Part shown: positions 7,502 to 12,667 of the stretch, piece after piece
Layout: each line of letters starts with the position of its first letter
How positions within the stretch are numbered: position 1 is the first letter of the stretch
Assembly (NCBI GenBank): GCA_021735565.1
Contig: JAIPGT010000013.1
Span: 1-12,969, forward strand
DNA length: 12,969 nt
Direction: 5' to 3'
DNA from: Patescibacteria group bacterium
Lineage (GTDB): Bacteria; Patescibacteria; ABY1; JAGPKW01
Translations under genes and position numbers: made by a program
Notes under the pieces: generated by a model
What the model was told of the DNA's origin: nothing
The model's database searches: none
The model's input: only the letters and a program-made list of their open reading frames with translations

Positions 7502-8395
7502 ATGATATATGTAATTGGCCATAAAAGTCCTGATACAGATACAGTTATTGCTTCAATAGCTTTCTCATATTTAATGGGAGGTGAGTATAAACCTGTTGTT
7601 TCAGGGGATATTAATGTAGAAACAAAATTTGTTTTAGAAAAATTTAATATTCCAGAGCCAGAAAAATTAACTTCTATATTAGAAGAGGATAAGTTTTTTT
7701 TAGTTGATCACAATGAAAAAACTCAGAGATTTGAAGGCATAACAGAAGAAAATGTTATTGGTATATTGGATCATCATAAAATAGATTTTTGTAATTCTTG
7801 TCCTATAGAAATTATCATTAAACCTTATGGTTCTTCTTGTACAATAATAGCTGAAATGTTTTTTGATAGAAAAATAGATTTAAATAAAAACATGGCAGGG
7901 GCTTTACTTTCTGGAATTTTATCAGATACTGTTATTTTTAAATCTCCTACATGTACTCAAATAGATATCGATATTGCTAATAAATTAGCTAATATTGCTG
8001 GTATTTCAGATATTAATAGCTTGGGCATGGATCTTTTTGCAAAAAAAGCTGAAATACAAAATAAATCAGATATTGAAATTATAAATAATGATTTTAAAGA
8101 TTTTGATATAAAAGGTAAAAAAATTGGAATAGGCCAAGTTGAGCTTGCTGATGTTTCTTTGATTATGTCTAGAAAAGAAGATATTTTAAAAAAACAAAAA
8201 GAGATTTTAGAAAAAGATAATTATTTTGCTATTATTTTGATGGTTACAGATATTATAAAAGAGGGAAGTTATCTTTGGATTGTTGGGGATAATTCAATAT
8301 TTGAGCTTTTTGAAAATGATATTGAATCTACTAAATTTTATGAAGGTATTATGTCTAGAAAAAAACAAATTCTTCCAAAAATTTCTACTATTTAA
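7502..8395 (+). CDS. ppaC: Manganese-dependent inorganic pyrophosphatase (family II, DHH superfamily)
   Basis: A 297-residue enzyme, close to the family norm of about 305. It hydrolyses pyrophosphate to phosphate in the cytoplasm, pulling forward reactions such as tRNA charging and DNA synthesis. Metal-binding motifs are all visible: GHKSPDTD (His7, Asp11, Asp13), VDHNE (Asp69), the DHH signature LDHHK (90-92) and GILSDT (Asp142). The C-terminal DHHA2 domain carries the substrate-binding SRKKQ (285-289). No CBS/DRTGG regulatory insert is present, so it should be the simple, unregulated form. It lies in the same run as tyrS, whose reaction releases pyrophosphate, though no specific link is needed. 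The start ATG has no Shine-Dalgarno site. Confidence 0.95.
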   Translation: MIYVIGHKSPDTDTVIASIAFSYLMGGEYKPVVSGDINVETKFVLEKFNIPEPEKLTSILEEDKFFLVDHNEKTQRFEGITEENVIGILDHHKIDFCNSCPIEIIIKPYGSSCTIIAEMFFDRKIDLNKNMAGALLSGILSDTVIFKSPTCTQIDIDIANKLANIAGISDINSLGMDLFAKKAEIQNKSDIEIINNDFKDFDIKGKKIGIGQVELADVSLIMSRKEDILKKQKEILEKDNYFAIILMVTDIIKEGSYLWIVGDNSIFELFENDIESTKFYEGIMSRKKQILPKISTI

Positions 8396-8476
8396 TAAAA
8401 AATATATAAAAAATTAATATTTTTTTAATTTTTCTATTTTAAAATAAGCTTGTCTAATCAAGTTTATTTTATTTTT

Positions 8477-8833
8477 ATGGATAAAATGGAATTTGGCCAT
8501 CTAGGAGAAGATGTTGCTTGTGAATTTTTAATTAATAAGGGATATAATATTATTTTGAGAAATTTTTATACTAAATTTGGGGAAATAGACATTATTTGTG
8601 GTAAAAATAATGAATTGTTCTTTGTTGAAGTTAAAACTAGATCTAATAGTATTTTCAGAAATTATCCTGAAAATGCAGTTTCTTACAAAAAACAACAAAG
8701 CATGGGTAGAGCTGCGGAAATTTATTTAAAAAGAAAAAGAATATATAATATTATGTATTCTTTTTCAGTGGTTGCTATTATTTTAAATTTGAAAACTAGA
8801 AAGGCTAGTATTAAATTTTTTGAGCGAATTTAA
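8477..8833 (+). CDS. yraN: YraN/UPF0102 family protein, endonuclease-like fold
   Basis: A 118-residue protein with the family pattern: FGHLGEDVACEFLINKGYNI..RNF at the N-terminus, then GEIDIICGKNNELFFVEVKTRS, whose Asp, Glu and Lys form a PD-(D/E)xK nuclease-like active site, then V..KKQQSMGRAAEIYL. The family is widespread, related in fold to Holliday-junction resolvases, and its cellular role is not settled. I chose the ATG at 8477; an in-frame TTG at 8450 would add nine untypical hydrophobic residues. It lies 81 bases after ppaC and is the last gene of the plus-strand run. A GTAG-type palindrome 74 bases downstream may end transcription. Confidence 0.88.
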   Translation: MDKMEFGHLGEDVACEFLINKGYNIILRNFYTKFGEIDIICGKNNELFFVEVKTRSNSIFRNYPENAVSYKKQQSMGRAAEIYLKRKRIYNIMYSFSVVAIILNLKTRKASIKFFERI

Positions 8834-8902
8834 ATTTTGTAAAAATTGCATATTATATCATTATGCCTTCCCACATTTTATATAATAAGGATTTTTAATT
8901 TT

Positions 8903-8926
8903 GTAGTGGTCAGCCATGGCTGACCA
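8903..8926 (+). repeat. REP-like palindrome with GTAG foot, downstream of yraN
   Basis: GTAG (8903-8906) followed by the perfect 20-nt palindrome TGGTCAGCCATGGCTGACCA (8907-8926). This is the only copy in the window with GTAG on the plus strand. Five T follow five bases after the stem, so it might also help end the yraN transcript. Confidence 0.75.
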
Positions 8927-9180
8927 TCGTGTTTTTGTATAAATAATATAATATATTTTTTCGAAAATCGCATGTTTTTTAATGTGCGTTTTATTTTTAA
9001 AATATGTTTGATATATAAAGATTAATGAATTATTTATAATTTTTGTAATTTATATAATTTTAAAATATTTTATATAAATAATATGCATAATAAGCGAAGC
9101 GTTTGTGATTAGTTATATGAAACATTTTAATAATTTTTTTATTAATTTAAAAAATTAATCAATCGGGCGAACAATGTGCA

Positions 9181-9204
9181 TGGCCAACCATGGTTGGCCA
9201 CTAC
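9181..9204 (-). repeat. REP-like palindrome with GTAG foot, composite
   Basis: Perfect 20-nt palindrome TGGCCAACCATGGTTGGCCA (9181-9200) with CTAC at 9201-9204, i.e. GTAG on the minus strand. It abuts the sequence 9162-9180, which resembles the distal part of the element at 12569-12592 (ATCGGGC...CAATGTGC), as if one element had been inserted at the foot of another. Confidence 0.75.
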
Positions 9205-9240
9205 AATCAATATTTATCTATTATAATAAATCGGGCATGC

Positions 9241-9270
9241 AATATAAAAAGGGCCAGCGATCGCTGGCCC
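9241..9270 (-). terminator. nusA: Probable nusA terminator formed by a REP-like palindrome
   Basis: On the minus strand the 20-nt GC-rich stem (9270-9251) is followed directly by TTTTTATATT (9250-9241). A strong stem with a T-run right after it is the form of a Rho-independent terminator, placed 37 bases after the nusA stop. The same bases form a GTAG-footed palindrome, so a mobile repeat may have been adopted as the terminator. A fully palindromic stem needs a few central bases unpaired as its loop. Confidence 0.55.
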
Positions 9271-9274
9271 CTAC
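9251..9274 (-). repeat. REP-like palindrome with GTAG foot, downstream of nusA
   Basis: Perfect 20-nt palindrome GGGCCAGCGATCGCTGGCCC (9251-9270) with CTAC at 9271-9274. It starts 33 bases beyond the nusA stop. A further ATCGGGC tail lies to its left at 9230-9236. Confidence 0.75.
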
Positions 9275-9306
9275 AGAAAAATAAATAAATAACAATAAAT
9301 ATTTAT

Positions 9307-10437
9307 TTATTTTTCATCTTCTTCAAATGTTTCCATGAATTCTCCTTGGTCTATATTAATTTTCCATCCTGTTAATTTTGATGCTAATCTAACATTTTGA
9401 CCTTGTTTTCCTATTGCCAAAGAAAATTGAGTTTGATCTACCTTTACTTCTGCTTCTTTCTTTTTTTCATCAATTATAATTACATTATCTATTTTAGCAG
9501 GAAGTAATGCATTTATTATAAAATCTTTTATATCTTCTTGGTATTCTATAATGTCTATTTTTTCACCTGCTAATTCTTCTGTTATAGAGTTAATTCTTAT
9601 TCCTCTTTGCCCAACACAAGAACCTATAGGATCTATATTTTCCTGATTTGTATATACAGCCATTTTAGTTCTTTTGCCAGCTTCTCTTGCAATTGATTTT
9701 ATAATAACTATTCCATTGGTTATTTCTGGGACTTCTAATGCAAATAATTGTTTCACAAGTTCTGGGCTAGTTCTAGATAAAATTACTTTTGTTCCTCTAA
9801 TATCTTGATAAACCTCTTTAATATAAAATTTCATTCTTGTTCCTGTATTATATCTTTCACTTTCTATTTGCTCTTCTTTAGGTAAAGTTGCTGTTCCATT
9901 TCCTAAATTTACTATAACAAAATTTCTTTCATATCTTTGAATAACTCCTGATATTATAGTTTTTTCTTTGTCTTTATATTCAGTAAATAATATTTCCTTT
10001 TCAGCTTCTTTTAATTTTTGCATAATAACTTGCTTTGCTGTTTGTGCTGCAATTCTGCCAAAATCAGTTTTTGCTTCTAATTCTTCTTTTATAATATCTC
10101 CTATTTTTGATCCTTTTTTAATTTTTTTAGCATCTTTTAACATTATTTCATTTCTTGGATGGAATTTCTTTTTTTCTTCTTCAGGAAGGTTTTCGTCTTG
10201 TATAACTTTTCCATTTTCATCTAATTCCATATCCTCCACAACAGTTTTTTCGTCCCAAACTTTTATAGAACCATTATCCACATTAAATAATGCTTTTACA
10301 TTGTTATTTTTATCGCTTAAATATTCTTTTCTATAAGCTGCAGCTAATGCTTGATTCAAAGTTTCTAAAATTACTTCTTCTTTTAATCCTTTTTCTTCAC
10401 AAATTATTTCTATTGCTGTTTTTATTTCATTTGCCAT
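9307..10437 (-). CDS. nusA: Transcription termination/antitermination factor NusA
   Basis: A 376-residue RNA polymerase-binding factor that controls pausing, termination and antitermination. The N-terminal domain (about 1-150) opens MANEIKTAIEIICEEKGLKEEVI and ends with DFGRIAAQTAKQVIMQKLKEAE. Within it an acidic insert (about 66-98, with NLPEEEKKKFHPRNEI) appears; similar inserts are familiar from some low-GC lineages. An S1 domain follows (about 160-225, GVIQRYERNFVIVNLG), then KH1 with GSCVGQRGIRI (272-282) and KH2 with AIGKQGQNVRLA (341-352). The protein ends soon after KH2 in an acidic tail and has no C-terminal acidic repeats of the E. coli type. The usual rimP and infB neighbours are absent; uvrC lies upstream, 218 bp away, separated by a palindromic repeat. 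Confidence 0.96.
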   Translation of the reverse strand: MANEIKTAIEIICEEKGLKEEVILETLNQALAAAYRKEYLSDKNNNVKALFNVDNGSIKVWDEKTVVEDMELDENGKVIQDENLPEEEKKKFHPRNEIMLKDAKKIKKGSKIGDIIKEELEAKTDFGRIAAQTAKQVIMQKLKEAEKEILFTEYKDKEKTIISGVIQRYERNFVIVNLGNGTATLPKEEQIESERYNTGTRMKFYIKEVYQDIRGTKVILSRTSPELVKQLFALEVPEITNGIVIIKSIAREAGKRTKMAVYTNQENIDPIGSCVGQRGIRINSITEELAGEKIDIIEYQEDIKDFIINALLPAKIDNVIIIDEKKKEAEVKVDQTQFSLAIGKQGQNVRLASKLTGWKINIDQGEFMETFEEDEK

Positions 10438-10594
10438 ATATTTTTGTTAATTTTTTAAAAAAATAAACCAATCCATAATCAGGATTAGCTTATAAAATCT
10501 TACAATTTCTATAAATAATATAACATAATAATGATTTTTGGTCAAATTTTTGTTTTTTTATTGTTGTGAATAAATTTTAATGTGAAAATTGGGT

Positions 10595-10626
10595 GGAACA
10601 GGACGACTTTGTCGTCCTGTTCCTAC
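10595..10626 (-). repeat. REP-like hairpin with GTAG foot between uvrC and nusA
   Basis: Arms GGAACAGGACGAC (10595-10607) and its exact complement (10611-10623) enclose a three-base loop; CTAC covers 10623-10626, giving GTAG at the foot on the minus strand. The GAACAGGA arm start is shared with the element at 11960-11990 inside uvrC. No T-run follows on the minus strand, so it is not an obvious terminator. The rest of the 218-bp gap is A/T-rich. Confidence 0.75.
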
Positions 10627-10655
10627 AATTTATATAATAATGTTTTTTAAAAATA

Positions 10656-12389
10656 TTAGGAATTAATTTCCCATGATTTATCACGAGTTTTTCTGTGATA
10701 TTTTATTCCAAACCTATGTGCCTCATCTCTTAACTGTCTTATTAAAAATAATTTTTCTGCAAAAACTTCTTCTAATTTTTCATTTTTATAAAAATATATT
10801 ATTTCATTTTTTTTAGCTAAAGCTACTATATTTATTTTGTTTAATATATTTTTGTATTTTTTATCTTTTTTTAATTTTAATATTGTATTGAGTTGTGGTT
10901 TTCCACCATCTAATACTATTAAATCTGGTAATCCCCAAGATTTTATATTCTTATTAGATAATCTTCTTTTTATAATTTCTGAAAGCATTTTAAAATCATT
11001 TGGTTTTTCTCCATAATCTTCTTTTATTTTGAATTTTCTATACTCACTTTTTTCTACTATTCCTTTTATAGCAACACTCATACTTCCAACGGAGAATTTT
11101 CCTTGTATATTTGATATATCAAAGCATTCTATTCTATTTGGTATTTTATCTAATTTTAGCTTTTTTTTTAATTCTAATAATATTTTTTTGTTTTCTTCTT
11201 TAGATTTTATAAAAATTTTTGAATTTTGTTTTCCAAGTTCTATTAAATTTCTTTCATTTTTATTATTATATTTTCTTATTTTTATATCTAATATTTTTTC
11301 TATATCTTTATTTTCTATATTATTTTCTAAAACTATTTCTTTCGGCTTGTCTTTTTTGTCCAAAGATCTTTGGACACTACTTAGATAATATATTTTCAAA
11401 AATTCTTCTTTTTCATTTTCATTTTCAAGATTTTTTAATTCTAAATTTCTTTTTCCTAATAATAATCCGTTTCTTATATTAAAAATGTTAATAAATATAG
11501 ATTTATTATATTTATAAAAGCTTATTATATCTTTTGTTGATTGTTTTATTTCTCTTACATCTTGATTTTCAGATATTTTATCTAAATTTAATATTTGTTC
11601 TTTTATTTTTTGAGCTTTTTCATATTCTTTTTTTCCAGCTTTTATATTCATTTTTTCAACAAGTTTTTTTCTGATTTCCACAGTTTTTCCACTGAAAAAT
11701 AACATAGCATTTTTAACAGTTTCTATATATTCAGATCTTTCTATTTTTCCGCAACAAATTCCATTACATCTTCCTATATGGTAATTAAAACAAGGAGATA
11801 AAATTATTTTATCTTTTTTATCTTTTATATATTTTTTATTTAATTCAGAAACTTTAAGACATTCAAATCCAAATGTTTTTGACAATATTTTTATTATTTC
11901 AACTATACTTTTTTTTGAAGTATAAGGACCATATAATTTTTCGTTGTCCAGCGATCTTTGAACAGGAGATAAATTCTCTCCTGTTCCTACGGTAGTTTTT
12001 TTTCTTATTATAGACAATTCTGGTATATACATTTTTTCTTTATCAAATTTATATTTCAAATAAATATATTCAGAATTATCTTTCAACATTACATTATATC
12101 TTGGTTTATGCTTTTTTATTAAATTGGATTCTAAAATTAAAGCCTCTCTTTCTGAATTTGTTATTATAGTTTCAAATTCTACCGCGTTTTGTCTTAATAA
12201 TTTTTCTTTATTGTCCAATAATCGTTGGACACTACATTTTTTTGTGTTTTCATTTTCCAAAATTCCTGCTCTAAAATAAGTATTTAATCTATTTTTTAAA
12301 TTTTTTGCTTTACCTACATATAAAATTTTATGATTTTTATCATAGAATATATAAACGCCTGGTTTTTTTGATATTTCTTTTTTATTCAT
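10656..12389 (-). CDS. uvrC: Excinuclease ABC subunit C, with three in-frame palindromic-element insertions
   Basis: UvrC makes the two incisions around a lesion in nucleotide excision repair after UvrA and UvrB mark it. From the ATG at 12389 it has 577 residues. The GIY-YIG nuclease is N-terminal (GVYIFYD...LYVGKAKNLKNR, about 11-35). Four Cys at about 177, 200, 208 and 212 (PCFNYHIGRCNGICCG) fit the iron-sulfur cluster motif. A UVR motif (KEYEKAQKIKEQILNL) lies near 254-269. The RNase H-like nuclease has ECFDISN (Asp424), VLDGGKPQL (Asp494) and DEAHRFG (His558). It ends at HRKTRDKSWEINS, so the C-terminal helix-hairpin-helix domain is missing. Three segments carrying SVQRLLD (53-59), PVQRSLD (142-148) and SVQRSLD (338-344) are encoded by GTAG palindromes and are not expected in UvrC. 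A TTG start three codons upstream is possible but less likely. Confidence 0.93.
   Translation of the reverse strand: MNKKEISKKPGVYIFYDKNHKILYVGKAKNLKNRLNTYFRAGILENENTKKCSVQRLLDNKEKLLRQNAVEFETIITNSEREALILESNLIKKHKPRYNVMLKDNSEYIYLKYKFDKEKMYIPELSIIRKKTTVGTGENLSPVQRSLDNEKLYGPYTSKKSIVEIIKILSKTFGFECLKVSELNKKYIKDKKDKIILSPCFNYHIGRCNGICCGKIERSEYIETVKNAMLFFSGKTVEIRKKLVEKMNIKAGKKEYEKAQKIKEQILNLDKISENQDVREIKQSTKDIISFYKYNKSIFINIFNIRNGLLLGKRNLELKNLENENEKEEFLKIYYLSSVQRSLDKKDKPKEIVLENNIENKDIEKILDIKIRKYNNKNERNLIELGKQNSKIFIKSKEENKKILLELKKKLKLDKIPNRIECFDISNIQGKFSVGSMSVAIKGIVEKSEYRKFKIKEDYGEKPNDFKMLSEIIKRRLSNKNIKSWGLPDLIVLDGGKPQLNTILKLKKDKKYKNILNKINIVALAKKNEIIYFYKNEKLEEVFAEKLFLIRQLRDEAHRFGIKYHRKTRDKSWEINS
11357..11380 (-). 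repeat. Protein-coding REP-like palindrome 1 in uvrC
   Basis: Perfect 20-nt palindrome TGTCCAAAGATCTTTGGACA (11357-11376) with CTAC at 11377-11380 (GTAG on the coding strand). Read in the uvrC frame it gives SSVQRSLDK at residues 337-345, between FLKIYYL and KPKEIVL, which are normally joined by a short loop in UvrC. Confidence 0.8.
11945..11990 (-). repeat. Composite protein-coding REP-like element in uvrC
   Basis: Two stems are nested. The first has arms GAACAGGAGA (11960-11969) and TCTCCTGTTC (11977-11986), a seven-base loop and GTAG (11990-11987) at its foot. The second, TGTCCAGCGATCTTTGAACA (11945-11964), is a decayed relative of the palindrome at 11357-11376; its arm is shared with the first stem. 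The uvrC frame reads VGTGENLSPVQRSLD (134-148) between IIRKKTT and NEKLYGPYTS, a loop that is much shorter in ordinary UvrC. Confidence 0.72.
12212..12235 (-). repeat. Protein-coding REP-like palindrome 2 in uvrC
   Basis: TGTCCAATAATCGTTGGACA (12212-12231) has perfect outer arms (TGTCCAA/TTGGACA) and an imperfect centre; CTAC is at 12232-12235. The uvrC frame reads CSVQRLLDN (52-60), lying between ENTKK and LLRQNAVEFETI, which join smoothly into a normal UvrC sequence if the insert is removed. Confidence 0.75.
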
Positions 12390-12462
12390 ATAGTACAAGT
12401 TTGTTATAATTTATAATATCATATTTGATTATATAAATAATGTTTATTGAATAATTCATGTG

Positions 12463-12487
12463 GGAACGCGCCGCGGCGCGTTCCTAC
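12463..12487 (-). repeat. REP-like palindrome with GTAG foot upstream of uvrC
   Basis: A perfect 22-nt palindrome (12463-12484) with arms GGAACGCGCCG, entirely G/C in its central 16 bases, which stands out against the surrounding A/T. CTAC covers 12484-12487. It lies 74 bases upstream of the uvrC start. Confidence 0.8.
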
Positions 12488-12568
12488 AAAATTTATCCAT
12501 TAACGTTTTTTAATAAATTTGCACGTGATTTAACGTGTAATTTTTTTATAATTCATGTTTTATTTATC

Positions 12569-12592
12569 GGGCACACAATGTGCGCCCCTACA
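12569..12592 (-). repeat. REP-like palindrome with GTAG foot, GGGCGCACA type
   Basis: On the minus strand TGTAG (12592-12588) leads into GGGCGCACATTGTGTGCCC (12587-12569), fully paired apart from one G-T wobble that exists only on this strand (A-C on the other), suggesting the GTAG strand is the one that folds. It is followed by GAT, completing GCCCGAT, which recurs at 9168-9162 and 9236-9230. Confidence 0.75.
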
Positions 12593-12652
12593 AAATATTA
12601 TTATTTGCAAAAAACGCGTTTTGGGAATATCACGTATTTTGTGATGATTATA

Positions 12653-12661
12653 TGTTATAAT
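12653..12661 (+). promoter_or_regulatory. Extended -10 promoter of the secreted-protein gene
   Basis: TGTTATAAT is a perfect extended -10 (TGnTATAAT) without a clear -35. The expected start, about seven bases downstream, falls on the ATG at 12668, so the transcript may be leaderless. Confidence 0.45.
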
Positions 12662-12667
12662 TAATGT

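Larger units (their letters stand above)
8901..9206. repeat. MITE/BIME-like unit bounded by inverted GTAG palindromes
   Basis: Its ends are inverted repeats of each other: TTGTAGTGGTCAGCCATGG at 8901-8919 and, on the minus strand, TTGTAGTGGCCAACCATGG at 9206-9188, 17 of 19 identical. Each end is itself a palindrome, and the two differences per arm are compensated in the partner arm. GTAG lies on the outer side at both ends. The 250-bp interior is A/T-rich without a gene. Whether the whole unit ever moved together is inference. Confidence 0.5.
8834..9306. other. Convergent intergenic region with palindromes, no gene seen
   Basis: This 473-bp gap between the 3' ends of yraN and nusA has no credible reading frame. 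It contains three GC-rich palindromes with GTAG feet (8903-8926, 9181-9204, 9251-9274), two copies of ATCGGGC (9162-9168, 9230-9236) that look like tails of further elements, and a weak hairpin with CGCA/TGCG arms around 8969-8988. Everything else is A/T-rich. It appears to be a landing zone for small repeats beyond the gene ends. Confidence 0.7.
12390..12667. other. Divergent promoter region between uvrC and the secreted-protein gene
   Basis: This 278-bp gap holds two GTAG-footed palindromes (12463-12487, 12569-12592). It also holds a small hairpin (CACGT 12522-12526, ACGTG 12533-12537) followed by a T-run that has no plus-strand gene to terminate, and an extended -10 box before the right-hand gene. 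Several TATAAT-like hexamers lie just upstream of uvrC, but I see no convincing -35 partner. Confidence 0.6.

Noticed and set aside
8450..8476. TTG start extending YraN by nine residues
   Set aside because: The extra residues are not family-like, and an ATG at 8477 gives the usual YraN length.
8903..9274. CRISPR array of palindromic repeats
   Set aside because: The palindromes differ in sequence and their spacing is irregular; no direct repeat with uniform spacers and no cas gene is present.
10595..10626. Terminator between uvrC and nusA
   Set aside because: The hairpin is strong, but no T-run follows it on the minus strand; it fits the repeat family better.
12522..12548. Plus-strand terminator (CACGT/ACGTG hairpin with T-run)
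   Set aside because: No plus-strand gene lies upstream that it could terminate and the stem is only five pairs; it may be a decayed repeat.
12458..12664. A 68-codon plus-strand reading frame
   Set aside because: It runs through two GTAG palindromes and has no protein-like composition or family similarity; it exists because the palindromes lack stops in that frame.
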